A DNA stretch of 64,000 nucleotides from Microbulbifer sp. YPW16 (GCF_021290385.1 NZ_CP089928.1:2154501-2218500); one strand, 5' to 3'; counted from the stretch's first letter, positions 55,963 to 64,000 are shown. The notes: a model not told the origin generated them from the sequence alone. Numbers and translations are program-made.

Positions 55963-58008
55963 ATGGCCTGGATCAAGAACACACTGATATTCCTGCTGAT
56001 CGTCCTCCTGCTGCTGGCCGGCGCCGCCGCCTGGCTGCTGGGGGGCATCGACATCAATCGCTACAAACCGCAGCTGGAGCAGATGGCCGCCAAGCAGGGC
56101 GTGGCCCTGCAGCTGGACGGCGATATCGGCTGGCAGATCTGGCCCAGCCTGGCGCTGGAGCTGGAAGGCGTGCAGCTGGCGCCGCTGCCGGTGCCGGACC
56201 AGCCGCTGGTAAAGGCCGACCGCATCGCCGTGGGCGTGGCGGTCATGCCGCTGCTGAAAAAGCGCATCGAGGCACAGGAAATCGTCCTGCTGGGCCCGCA
56301 GATCGACCTGCGCGTGGACGAGTCCGGCAAGGGCAACTGGGAGCTGCTGACCGAGGCCATGGAGGCCAAGCGCGAGGCCGAGGCCGAGGAACCGCCGCAG
56401 CTGGAAGTGGAGCCCGAGAAAGAGCCCGGCGCCCAGGACCTGAAGCTGGCGCTGGAGAAGCTGCGCATCGAGGACGGCGTGATCCGCTATGCCGATGCCA
56501 AGGCCAAGACCGAATACACCGTGGAGAAACTCAGCGTCTCTGCCGACAACCTGGTGCCCGGCGGCGATGCCGGCCAGGTGCAGGCCACTGCCGAAGTCAG
56601 CGGCAGCGCGCTGAAACAGCCGGTAACCCTGGATATCGACAGCACCCTGGCAGTGGACGAGGGCCTCAACGGCCTGCGCCTGCAGCCGTTTGAATTCCGT
56701 GCCAAGAGCGGCGAGGCGGCGGCCAGGCTCTACCTGCGCGGCCACGTGCGCCGCAGCGCCGACGACCAGCCCTGGCAGCTGCAGTTCACCATGAACGCCG
56801 AGGCCAACCCGCTGCGGCCGTGGCTGGAAGTCACCGGCACCGAGCTGGTGACCCAGAGCGGCTCCGCGCTGCAGAAGTTCAGCATGGAAACCAACGTCGA
56901 GGGCACCGAGAAAGAGATCAAGCTGACCCCGCTGCAGCTGCAGCTGGACGAGACCGTGTTCTCCGGCAGCGGCCAGCTGCGCAACGCCGAGATCCCCGGC
57001 ATCGACCTGACCCTGCGCGGCGGCGCCCTGGTACTGGACGACTACCTGCCGCCGCCCTCGCCGCAGGAAGAGGAGCAACCCGAGCAGGAAGCCCCGCCGG
57101 CAGAACCTGTTGAGCTGCCGCTCACCGCCATGCGCGGCTTCACCGCCAATATCGAGCTGGCCCTGGAGCGCCTCAACGCACTGGAGCTGCAGCTGGACGC
57201 CCCGCTGCTGCGCCTGAACATCGACAACGGCCTGTACCAGCTGCAGGAGCTGAGCGCCGATATCTACGACGGCGAGTTCAGCACCAACGGCCAGTTCAAC
57301 GCCCGTGGCCAGACCGCCACCGGCCAGGTCACCGGCGGCCTGGTGGGCGTGGAGATCTCCAAGGTGCAGCAGGTGCTGTTCCCCAGCGACCGGGTGCAGG
57401 TCTCCGGCAAGTCCACCATCAACTGGGCCGCCCAGACCAAGGGCAAGACCGACCAGGACCTGCAGAAAAACCTGCGCGCCGCGGTACAGGTATCCAGCCA
57501 GCAGCTGGCCCTGGCACCGTTCAACCTGGAGAAGGGCATGTGCCAGCTGGTGAGCTTCGTCGAGAAGACCCCGCTGTCACAACAGGAATGGCCCGCCCAG
57601 ACCCGCCTGCAGGACCTGCGGGTGAACATCAAGGTTGAGGGCGACCAGGTGAAGGTGCAGGAAATCCTCGCCGGGGTGGAGAACATCGCGCTCACCGGTG
57701 ACGGTGAAGTGGACCTGGAAAAGGCCGACTTCGACTTCGCCCTGGGCCTGTCCCTGGTGGGCCAGCGCACCTCCGCCAGCGGCTGCAGCGTGCAGAACGA
57801 CCGCTGGCGCAACCGCCCGCTGCCCCTGCGCTGCAAGGACAGCTTCGCCGACGCCGGCATCGGCAGCTGTAAACCCGACAGCCGCCGCACCGACGACCTG
57901 CTGCGCGACGAACTGAAGTACAAGGCCGAGAAAAAGTACGGCGACAAGGTCAAAGAAAAAGTCGACGACCTGAAAGACAAATTCAAAGGCCTCTTCGACC
58001 GCAACTGA
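55963..58008 (+). CDS. asmA: AsmA-family protein
   Basis: 681 residues with one N-terminal membrane segment (about 7-29) and a long periplasmic beta-rich AsmA domain (INRYKPQLEQMAAKQGV ... LDGDIGW). A negatively charged Pro/Glu linker lies at about 365-380. AsmA proteins are linked to outer-membrane lipid or porin assembly and are now viewed as bridge-like lipid transporters. Just upstream of mutY and yggX, as in Pseudomonas. Confidence 0.92.
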   Translation: MAWIKNTLIFLLIVLLLLAGAAAWLLGGIDINRYKPQLEQMAAKQGVALQLDGDIGWQIWPSLALELEGVQLAPLPVPDQPLVKADRIAVGVAVMPLLKKRIEAQEIVLLGPQIDLRVDESGKGNWELLTEAMEAKREAEAEEPPQLEVEPEKEPGAQDLKLALEKLRIEDGVIRYADAKAKTEYTVEKLSVSADNLVPGGDAGQVQATAEVSGSALKQPVTLDIDSTLAVDEGLNGLRLQPFEFRAKSGEAAARLYLRGHVRRSADDQPWQLQFTMNAEANPLRPWLEVTGTELVTQSGSALQKFSMETNVEGTEKEIKLTPLQLQLDETVFSGSGQLRNAEIPGIDLTLRGGALVLDDYLPPPSPQEEEQPEQEAPPAEPVELPLTAMRGFTANIELALERLNALELQLDAPLLRLNIDNGLYQLQELSADIYDGEFSTNGQFNARGQTATGQVTGGLVGVEISKVQQVLFPSDRVQVSGKSTINWAAQTKGKTDQDLQKNLRAAVQVSSQQLALAPFNLEKGMCQLVSFVEKTPLSQQEWPAQTRLQDLRVNIKVEGDQVKVQEILAGVENIALTGDGEVDLEKADFDFALGLSLVGQRTSASGCSVQNDRWRNRPLPLRCKDSFADAGIGSCKPDSRRTDDLLRDELKYKAEKKYGDKVKEKVDDLKDKFKGLFDRN

Positions 58009-58027
58009 TCCCCTCAGCCCAGCCCAC

Positions 58028-58056
58028 AAAAAGGCCCCCACCCGGGGGCCTTTTTC
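58028..58056 (+). terminator. Rho-independent terminator after asmA
   Basis: AAAAAGGCCCCC, loop ACCC, GGGGGCCTTTTT; 20 bases past the asmA stop. Confidence 0.93.
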
Positions 58057-58076
58057 TTTCCCCGTTCGTATCCCCC

Positions 58077-58591
58077 GTAGGGGCGCACCTCGTGTGCGCC
58101 CTGCTCACCGCAGACACAAGGGCGGATACAAGATCCGCCCCCCAGGAAACCTTACACACCCCTGTAGGAGCGGCCCATGGCCGCGACCCAACCCAACCAC
58201 TGCACCACTCCCGTAGGGGCGCACCTTGTGTGCGCCCAACCACCCGCAGGCACAAGCCCGAATACAAGATCCGCCCCCCAGGAAACCTTACACACCCCTG
58301 TAGGAGCGGCCCATGGCCGCGACCCAACCCAATCGATGCACCACACCCGTAGGGGCGCACCTTGTGTGCGCCCAACCACCCGCAGGCACAAGCCCGAATA
58401 CAAGATCCGCCCCCAGGAAACCTTACACACCCCGTAGGAGCGGCCCATGGCCGCGACCCAACCCAACCAATGCACCACACCCGTAGGGGCGCACCTTGTG
58501 TGCGCCCAACCACCCGCAGGCACAAGCCCGAATACAAGATCCGCCCCCCAGGAAACCTTACACACCCCGTAGGAGCGGCCGCTGGCCGCGA
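58077..58591. repeat. Tandem array of about 136-bp REP units
   Basis: Plus GCAC-class heads at 58077, 58213, 58349 and 58483 (periods 136, 136, 134). Each is followed by a minus GGAT-class arm whose GGGCGGAT half has mutated to GCCCGAAT in units 2-4 but not in unit 1, and by a plus GCGGCC-class element; the last one (58569-58591) closes the array. It separates asmA from mutY. Confidence 0.93.
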
Positions 58592-58690
58592 CCCACCACA
58601 GACACAACCCCCAACCTCTGCCCCAAGCCAACCCCCCACCACCTCTGATAAACTCCCCAAACCCGCAGCAACCCCACACCACCACCCGCG

Positions 58691-59800
58691 ATGTCCCCAA
58701 CCCAATTCCACCAGGCCGTCCTCAAATGGTTCGACCAACACGGCCGCAAGGACCTCCCCTGGCAGCAGGACATCAACCCCTACCGGGTGTGGGTATCGGA
58801 AATCATGCTGCAGCAGACTCAGGTCACCGCCGTCATCCCCTACTTCCAGCGCTTCATGGCCAGCTTCCCCACCCTGGCAGACCTGGCCAGCGCCTCCCAG
58901 GACCGGGTCCTGGCCCACTGGAGCGGCCTGGGCTACTACGCCCGCGCCCGCAACCTGCACAAGTGCGCGCAGACGGTGATGGAAGAACACGGCGGGGAAT
59001 TCCCCCGGGACGTGGAGGCACTGGCCAGCCTGCCCGGCATCGGCCGCTCCACCGCCGGCGCCATCGCCAGCATCAGCATGGGCATCAACGCCCCCATCCT
59101 GGACGGCAACGTGAAACGGGTACTGGCCCGCTTCCACGCCGTGGACGGCTGGCCCGGCCAGACCAGCGTGGCCAACGAACTCTGGGCCCTGGCCGAGGCC
59201 TACACCCCGGCAAAGCGCTGTAACGACTACACCCAGGCCATGATGGACCTGGGCGCCACCGTCTGTACCCGCAGCAAACCCAAATGCGACACCTGCCCCC
59301 TGGCCAGCGACTGCATCGCCCGCGCCCAGGGCAACCCGCAGGACTACCCGGGCAAGAAACCCAAGAAAGAGAAACCGGTGCGCCTCACCACCATGCTGCT
59401 GATCGAGCACGACGGCGACCTCTACCTGCAACAGCGCCCGCCCAGCGGCATCTGGGGCGGCCTGTGGGTACCGCCGCAGCTGGAGGGCGACGACGGCGGG
59501 GAGGCCAGCGCCCAGGAATGGCTGGCCGCGCGGGATATCCAGGCCGGCCAGGTACAGCCGCTGCCCCCCATGCGCCACACCTTCACCCACTTCCACCTGG
59601 ACATCAGCCCGGTATGGATCCAGCTGGCCAGCCGGAGTCAGCTGGAGGCCGGCCGGGTGACAGAGCCCGGCGGCGACTGGTATAAACTGCGCCAGCTCAA
59701 CCGCCCCAGGGCGGCACAGGACCTGGGCCTGCCGGCCCCGATCGCCAAACTGGCCAAACAACTGGACGCCTTCCGCGCCCCCTTGTTAGAGCCTATGTAA
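58691..59800 (+). CDS. mutY: A/G-specific adenine DNA glycosylase
   Basis: 369 residues; removes adenine paired with 8-oxoguanine. Catalytic Glu37 ([10 protein letters not shown]) and Asp138 (LDGNVKRV), the helix-hairpin-helix [12 protein letters not shown] at 113-124 and the 4Fe-4S cluster Cys192, 199, 202 and 208 (C-x6-C-x2-C-x5-C) are complete, followed by the NUDIX-like MutY C-terminal domain. The ATG at 58691 has no clear ribosome site. Confidence 0.97.
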   Translation: MSPTQFHQAVLKWFDQHGRKDLPWQQDINPYRVWVSEIMLQQTQVTAVIPYFQRFMASFPTLADLASASQDRVLAHWSGLGYYARARNLHKCAQTVMEEHGGEFPRDVEALASLPGIGRSTAGAIASISMGINAPILDGNVKRVLARFHAVDGWPGQTSVANELWALAEAYTPAKRCNDYTQAMMDLGATVCTRSKPKCDTCPLASDCIARAQGNPQDYPGKKPKKEKPVRLTTMLLIEHDGDLYLQQRPPSGIWGGLWVPPQLEGDDGGEASAQEWLAARDIQAGQVQPLPPMRHTFTHFHLDISPVWIQLASRSQLEAGRVTEPGGDWYKLRQLNRPRAAQDLGLPAPIAKLAKQLDAFRAPLLEPM

Positions 59801-59814
59801 CGCGCCACAACGCC

Positions 59815-59886
59815 GTAGGAGCGGCCCATGGCCGCGATCAAACCAGATCGAGGCACTGACCCGTAAGAGCGGCCGCTGGCTGCGAT
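59815..59886 (+). repeat. Two REP elements in the same direction, GCGGCC class
   Basis: 59815-59838 and 59863-59886, the second with GTAAGAGCGG and GGCTGCGAT changes. They lie between mutY and yggX. Confidence 0.8.
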
Positions 59887-59942
59887 AACCGACGGACGCC
59901 ACGGCCACGGCAAAACCAAACAACCCAACCCCGGAGACCAAC

Positions 59943-60218
59943 ATGTCCAGAACCGTATTCTGTCGCAAATACCAACAGGAACTCGAAGGCCTGGACGCGC
60001 CCCCCATGCCCGGCCCCAAAGGCCAGGACATCTTCGAGAACGTCTCCAAAAAGGCCTGGCAGGAATGGCTGGCCCACCAGACCATGCTCATCAACGAAAA
60101 GCGCCTCAACATGATGGAACCCTCCACCCGCGCCTACCTGGCGGAGCAGATGCAGAAGTTCCTGAGCGGCGAAAGCTACGACGCCGCCGAAGGCTACGTC
60201 CCACCGGAAGAGCAGTAA
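59943..60218 (+). CDS. yggX: Fe(II)-trafficking / oxidative damage protection protein
   Basis: 91 residues. [23 protein letters not shown] at the start and the ribosome site GGAG six bases upstream are typical. YggX protects Fe-S enzymes and follows mutY in many gammaproteobacteria, which fits MutY's own cluster. Confidence 0.97.
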   Translation: MSRTVFCRKYQQELEGLDAPPMPGPKGQDIFENVSKKAWQEWLAHQTMLINEKRLNMMEPSTRAYLAEQMQKFLSGESYDAAEGYVPPEEQ

Positions 60219-60335
60219 GCGAACTAGCGGAGAGCAGCTAGACTGGAAAGCGGGCGCCCAGACCCACTTACCGCCCCCCAGGCGGCCAAATAGTGAGCAC
60301 TCGCTAACCGGAAAAACTATTGTGCAATCAAGGGG

Positions 60336-60364
60336 TTGACTCTCTCATCCAGAGCGGGTTTAAT
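60336..60364 (+). promoter_or_regulatory. Promoter of the tRNA-Phe gene
   Basis: TTGACT (60336-60341), 17-base spacer, TTTAAT (60359-60364), about 40 bases before the tRNA 5' end. A GC-rich discriminator (ACGCGCC) follows, typical of stringently controlled stable-RNA promoters. Confidence 0.75.
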
Positions 60365-60404
60365 ACGCGCCTCGCGACGCAGGGGAAGCCCCGCAAACAG
60401 CGAA

Positions 60405-60480
60405 GCCCGGATAGCTCAGTCGGTAGAGCAGGGGATTGAAAATCCCCGTGTCGGTGGTTCGATTCCGCCTCCGGGCACCA
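60405..60480 (+). tRNA. tRNA-Phe (anticodon GAA)
   Basis: 76 nt, with GCCCGGA acceptor arm pairing TCCGGGC, D arm GCTCAGTCGGTAGAGC, anticodon stem GGGGA/TCCCC around TTGAAAA (GAA at 60438-60440), T loop GGTTCGATTCC, and encoded CCA. Single tRNA with promoter and terminator. Such genes are frequent integration sites, and an AT-rich island starts about 480 bases downstream. Confidence 0.98.
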
Positions 60481-60486
60481 TAAAAC

Positions 60487-60518
60487 AAAGCCCCGTCCTC
60501 ACGGACGGGGCTTTTTTT
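60487..60518 (+). terminator. Rho-independent terminator of tRNA-Phe
   Basis: AGCCCCGTCC, loop TCAC, GGACGGGGCT, then TTTTTT, starting seven bases after the CCA. Confidence 0.95.
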
Positions 60519-60553
60519 ATGCTTGGTGTCTGGTGGCGGATGAGAACCACCGC

Positions 60554-60605
60554 GGTTCGACAAATTGCGAAAGCAATTTGAAACGAGCGCAACGCGCGAA
60601 GCCCG
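60554..60605. repeat. Hairpin repeat, copy 1
   Basis: A 37-bp segment starting GGTTCGACAAATTGCG and ending ACGAGCGC is identical in copy 2. It contains CAAATTGC-GAAA-GCAATTTG (60561-60580), an 8-bp stem with a GNRA-type tetraloop, then a GCGC...GCGC mini-stem. Confidence 0.85.
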
Positions 60606-60788
60606 AAGGGTCGGAATAGCCCCTAGGCTATTCCGATTATTCCGCCTAACCACCGCTCTCTATGCCGCAAACAACCCCCTGCGGAGCACTTTTAGGGCCG
60701 GATGACAAAACGCCGGGAGCGTTTTGGTCTGCCGAAGGCACCCGAAGGGTCAAATGCATGGATACATTTGAGACAGTACCACCGATGT

Positions 60789-60842
60789 GGTTCGACAAAT
60801 TGCGAAAGCAATTTGAAACGAGCGCGATAGCGCGAAGCCCGC
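60789..60842. repeat. Hairpin repeat, copy 2
   Basis: Direct repeat of copy 1 (235 bases apart) with the same GAAA-capped hairpin at 60796-60815. The following mini-stem is GCGC-GATA-GCGC where copy 1 has GCGC-AAC-GCGC: stem kept, loop changed. Confidence 0.85.
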
Positions 60843-60980
60843 CAGGGACGTTACAGCCCTTAGACTCTTACGATTCTTCGGCCTTCGGAGGCCGGATGAG
60901 AGCCACCGCTTGGGACACCGAAGTCAAAATCATCTTGAATTGCCTTGGCTACTAAGAGAACTCTCCAAATTTAGAAAACG

Positions 60981-62888
60981 TCACTCAGCAATTCCTATTG
61001 ATTTAAATAACTTCTCGTTAATGAAATCAGATTTATTATTGAGGGGAGGAGGTGAGTACTTCCCAACATAGTCAAAATAGTCAACCTCCTGATCACGCAA
61101 TCTAATTTTAATTCGCTCAACCAGTTTTGGAGTGTGCGCCGACCATTCTTTATAGCCCATTAAACTTACTTTGCCGGACGTAAAGTGAGCTTTTATTAAT
61201 TGAATATCATCAAGATCACCATAAAGTTGTGTGGCGCAGCCAATGTAAATACGCAGCAATACGGGAGCCTCACCTAATAGGCCTTTATGAAAGGTGTAGC
61301 TATGGCCGTCTTCTAAATGGCCGCAATTAAATCGCTGGTATGCCTCTAGACATGCCGCCTCAACAACATCGGTGTTGCCGACAGAAAATAAAAGCTCTCT
61401 AGCTTCATCGACTGCAGCCACGGATGAGCCAAAGAACGCCTTAATATCGCGCTTTAAGCTTATCGGCATTTTTGATTGTGGCCTTCTCTTCTCAAACAGT
61501 CCGAGAGCAAAATATACAAGTAGGTCTTCTTTACGCTTTTGACGCGCTTCATTAAATAATTTAGCACCAAAATATTCAATGAGAGCCTGGTGAGCCTTGG
61601 AATGAGATCCTGCTATTATTCTAATTTGTCTCGAAAATTCAAATTCGTCACTTGCTGGAATCCTACCTAACTCAAGGCTTGCTTCCCAGTAGTCGGCAAA
61701 AAGCTCGATATTCTTCTCAATAACATCTTTTTGTACACGGGTTTTACGGAGCTCAATTTCTCGCTGCGTTTTCTGTTTCCAGGAACGACGAACATATTGC
61801 CGCTCAGCGAGAAACAAATGTTCTTCGATTTTGTCTTTAAATACCAGCAATATCCCCTGACCCACAGGGATGGCATTTTCTTCCAGTGTCGTTTCAACAT
61901 AAAGCTTAAATTCGCCCTGAGAGTAATACTTTTGGAAAGTATTCCGGGAAGTGACAACGCCGTCTTTATATTGTCTAAATTGACTGGTCACACTGTCCCC
62001 GGCAATCATTACCGACACAATCAGAATCTTTTCAGCGTACTCATATGCTCTTCTTAGCGTTTCATCTCTTTCATCTCGATCTTCAATGACGTTTAATACA
62101 AAGCCAAGATTCACGACGGCACTGCTGATTAACTGCCCTTCAGGGTTATGGACTGGGTCCCATCCAGAGCAATCAATTCCATGAGCCTCAAGCTCTCTTA
62201 AATCGTCACCTTTTCCGCAACCATAATCGAGAATGCTATATTCACCATCGAGATAGTTATGCCTCGCTAAAATTTGCATTGGTTGAGAGAGCTGATTACG
62301 ATCTATTGCTGTCAGATGTCGATCGATTTTTCCTCCGCACTCCGAGCTCTCTAGCGAGTATCGTTTTTCAGATAAGCGGACAAGTCGCCCATCACTATTC
62401 AGGGCATAGCCCTTTTTCTTAATAAGTCGTTCCCAGTTTTGCTTGAACCCGATATTCCTAGCGTTTTCATAAAGGCCTACCGACTCACCTTCTCGTGTAA
62501 TTTCTTCAAAAACCTTAATAAGAGAATGTGTCTCAGCTACAAAAGCTTCCTTCCGATGCAGAATAGGTGGGTTATCGGATTTGGAGTAGTCGGCCTTTCT
62601 TACTGTCAGCCTCTCAAGGTCGATGGTATAGCTTTGATGTAAAGAGGGATAACTGTCACACTCAAATCCTGGGTAGTTTAAAAGAGTAACTTTGAAATCT
62701 CGTTTGTTGAATTTTATGACATTCCAGATATCATCTGGAATTTTAAGAGCTCTTGCAATCTTAATTACGACTGAGTGTAATTCGTCGGGCAACGTGCTAA
62801 AGGCAGATACATGCACATACACTGCATCAGGAAGCTGTTTTCCCACTTCAATCTGGTGTACTAGATCTCTAAATGTAGGAAAATCCAT
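60981..62888 (-). CDS. DNA-phosphorothioation-associated putative methyltransferase
   Basis: 635 residues. A family-specific N-terminal domain (about 1-200; GKQLPDAVYVH) is followed by a Rossmann SAM-binding core: motif I ILDYGCGKGDD at 219-229, WDPVHNPEG and NLGFVLNVIEDRDERDETLRRAY at 260-282. This combination matches my memory of the putative methyltransferases found with DNA phosphorothioation (Dnd-type) genes. The C-terminal half (300-635) is mostly helical and of unknown role. No NPPY-type amino-methyltransferase motif is visible, so the target is uncertain. AT-rich, unlike the rest of the window; the start lies 6 nt after the kinase stop. Confidence 0.85.
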   Translation of the reverse strand: MDFPTFRDLVHQIEVGKQLPDAVYVHVSAFSTLPDELHSVVIKIARALKIPDDIWNVIKFNKRDFKVTLLNYPGFECDSYPSLHQSYTIDLERLTVRKADYSKSDNPPILHRKEAFVAETHSLIKVFEEITREGESVGLYENARNIGFKQNWERLIKKKGYALNSDGRLVRLSEKRYSLESSECGGKIDRHLTAIDRNQLSQPMQILARHNYLDGEYSILDYGCGKGDDLRELEAHGIDCSGWDPVHNPEGQLISSAVVNLGFVLNVIEDRDERDETLRRAYEYAEKILIVSVMIAGDSVTSQFRQYKDGVVTSRNTFQKYYSQGEFKLYVETTLEENAIPVGQGILLVFKDKIEEHLFLAERQYVRRSWKQKTQREIELRKTRVQKDVIEKNIELFADYWEASLELGRIPASDEFEFSRQIRIIAGSHSKAHQALIEYFGAKLFNEARQKRKEDLLVYFALGLFEKRRPQSKMPISLKRDIKAFFGSSVAAVDEARELLFSVGNTDVVEAACLEAYQRFNCGHLEDGHSYTFHKGLLGEAPVLLRIYIGCATQLYGDLDDIQLIKAHFTSGKVSLMGYKEWSAHTPKLVERIKIRLRDQEVDYFDYVGKYSPPPLNNKSDFINEKLFKSIGIAE

Positions 62889-62894
62889 GATAAT

Positions 62895-64000
62895 TCACTT
62901 ACCGAATGCTGGTTGACTGTCTTCCCATGCTTGAAGAAAACTATTGGTGAGCCTGATTTTAGCTCCATGCTCTTCAACTACATTTGAGGACTTAAGAGCG
63001 CTGATTGCAGAGCTTACGGATTTCTTATTTGGCTTGTTACCAACGATATCGTTTGCCTTAAGAGTGTTGCGAACAATAACTTGTCTAGACCTTGGTTGCA
63101 TATCGGCTAACATACACTTTAAAACTTTAAGCATGTAGCCCTTATTTATATTCCACTGAATCAAAATTCGCTCGGGAATCTCGAGTTCAAGCCGATCAGA
63201 TATACCAAACCAAGAGCAATAATCCTGAATTCCATCCCAGTTGACATCGCCTCTTAATACCTGATCAAATTTAGATCTAACAACTGCAGGAAAGCTTGAG
63301 CTTGTTTTCATGAGCTGAGGCGTGCAATCAACACTCGGTATATCATCATTTTCAACAAAAGGATGTTGTTTTGATAAAGCCTCAGCAAATGTGACCACTA
63401 GAGAATAAATATCGGAAAAATATGTCCACCCTGATGCTTTAACTGTAGGATCTTTATATCTAGTTGTCCCTATTAACCTACTGTCGAGCATAGATATGTT
63501 AAAATCGATAATACTAGCATTGCCGTGGCTGATAATGATGTTTTCTGGCTTAATATCCTTGTGAATTCTTCCAAGACGATGTAGGTATTGAAGCGCACTC
63601 AATATTTGCCGGAAGTAGTTAAGGAGTTCCCCACTAGAAGAAAATTCAGTCTGATCTAAAGTATCACCTTCAAGGTATTCACAAGTTAAAAAGTATTGAT
63701 CACTGTTATGTATTACATCAAGATCAAATATTCTTACAATGTGTGGGTGGTATAGAACTCTAAGCACCTCAAACTCTTTTCTTGCCAGCTGATCAGCGCC
63801 ATCAAATGTATCTACGACCTTTAAGCAACAAATATACTCACCAAGTAGATGTTTAGCCCTCCAAATTGAAGAAGTACCTCCCCTTCCGATACAATCAATT
63901 AATTCATATTTATCGTTGATTTTGGCACCCGGCCGAAATCGGAACTCTTCGATTTCACTGGATTCATTTGCTTCACTACCAAAGCACTCAATAAAGTCTT
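62895..64000 (-). CDS. Ser/Thr protein-kinase-like protein, N-terminus outside window
   Basis: The frame is open to the window edge; 367 codons are visible and the true start lies beyond 64000. The kinase domain shows the Gly loop GRGGTSS, ATP-site Lys in CCLKVV, catalytic loop HKDIKPENI, and metal site DFN in place of DFG, with a short activation segment (GTTRYKDPT). After the kinase domain (from about visible residue 250) comes a winged-helix-like region (SVSSAISALKSSNVVEEHGAKIRL). Coupled to the methyltransferase-like gene. Probably a defence-associated or regulatory kinase; its partner genes lie to the right of the window. Confidence 0.85.
   Translation of the reverse strand, partial: DFIECFGSEANESSEIEEFRFRPGAKINDKYELIDCIGRGGTSSIWRAKHLLGEYICCLKVVDTFDGADQLARKEFEVLRVLYHPHIVRIFDLDVIHNSDQYFLTCEYLEGDTLDQTEFSSSGELLNYFRQILSALQYLHRLGRIHKDIKPENIIISHGNASIIDFNISMLDSRLIGTTRYKDPTVKASGWTYFSDIYSLVVTFAEALSKQHPFVENDDIPSVDCTPQLMKTSSSFPAVVRSKFDQVLRGDVNWDGIQDYCSWFGISDRLELEIPERILIQWNINKGYMLKVLKCMLADMQPRSRQVIVRNTLKANDIVGNKPNKKSVSSAISALKSSNVVEEHGAKIRLTNSFLQAWEDSQPAFGK

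Larger units (their letters stand above)
60519..60980. other. Decayed intergenic junction beside the island
   Basis: 462 bases with no convincing gene. It holds the duplicated hairpin elements (60554-60605 and 60789-60842), a 10-bp stem palindrome CGGAATAGCC/GGCTATTCCG (60612-60635), and two related CGGATGAGA-CCACCG segments (60537-60553 and 60893-60908). Composition shifts from GC- to AT-rich at its right end. I see no exact copy of the tRNA 3' end, so no att site is proven. Confidence 0.6.

Noticed and set aside
57983..59761. 592-codon open frame on the minus strand
   Set aside because: Antisense to mutY and reading through the REP array, whose repeats give repeated peptide segments.
60336..60581. 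81-codon open frame over the tRNA-Phe gene
   Set aside because: It is a translation of the tRNA and its terminator; no ribosome site.
60662..60955. 97-codon open frame near the island edge
   Set aside because: It translates the hairpin repeat copy 2 and junction debris; no ribosome site and no protein-like pattern.
1..64000. Insertion sequences or a RAYT transposase
   Set aside because: No transposase-like protein is visible in any frame, so REP mobilisation must be in trans or past.

Overview
The window is high-GC chromosomal DNA of a gammaproteobacterium. Gene content and order (secB-grxC-rhodanese divergent from gpmI-envC, then ctpA; hisBHAF; asmA-mutY-yggX) match the Pseudomonas/Cellvibrionales part of the class. 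A marine Microbulbifer- or Halieaceae-like organism is my best guess, but nothing here fixes the genus.

Layout. 0.2-12.4 kb: an esterase/MFS pair, a large symporter-histidine kinase-receiver fusion divergent from a TonB-dependent receptor, pyruvate kinase and several small lipoproteins. 12.9-21.5 kb: an Smr protein, an SDR, a thioesterase, then the conserved secB-grxC-rhodanese / gpmI-envC / ctpA block. 21.6-26.4 kb: an HdeD-like protein, an omega-aminotransferase and a succinate-semialdehyde-type dehydrogenase, divergent from a LysR regulator. 26.6-31.4 kb: a run of small, mostly co-directional and mostly uncharacterised genes, many encoding membrane proteins, with visibly lower GC and no REP elements. 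31.7-36.5 kb: a Ser/Thr kinase, then a tightly packed group of lipid-type enzymes. 37-49 kb: accessory metabolism (TerC, SIMPL, ALDH, asparaginase-like, FAH, serA, rarD, a lysophospholipase-like hydrolase). 49.9-53 kb: hisF-hisA-hisH-hisB. 53-60.2 kb: a His/Glu-rich TonB receptor (probably zinc), asmA, mutY, yggX. 60.4 kb: tRNA-Phe with its own promoter and terminator. From about 60.96 kb to the right edge the base composition becomes AT-rich and there is a two-gene module: a truncated-by-window Ser/Thr kinase-like protein followed 6 nt later by a protein resembling the DNA-phosphorothioation-associated putative methyltransferases. This looks like the edge of a defence or genomic island beside the tRNA gene.

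The most striking non-coding feature is a dense family of GTAG-headed palindromes (REP type) in most of the longer intergenic gaps outside the 13-23 kb and 26-36 kb stretches. One class has the stem GCGGCC/GGCCGC. Four further classes share a CTTGT loop but carry compensated stem changes (GGAC/GTCC, GCAC/GTGC, GAAC/GTTC, GGAT/ATCC). They often pair with outward-facing GTAG ends into units of about 68-76 bp (REPINs). At five loci a REPIN plus flank has been amplified in tandem, with locus-specific periods (103, about 119, about 156, 174 and about 136 bp). No RAYT transposase gene is present in the window.

All family names come from recognising motifs by eye. No database search was possible.
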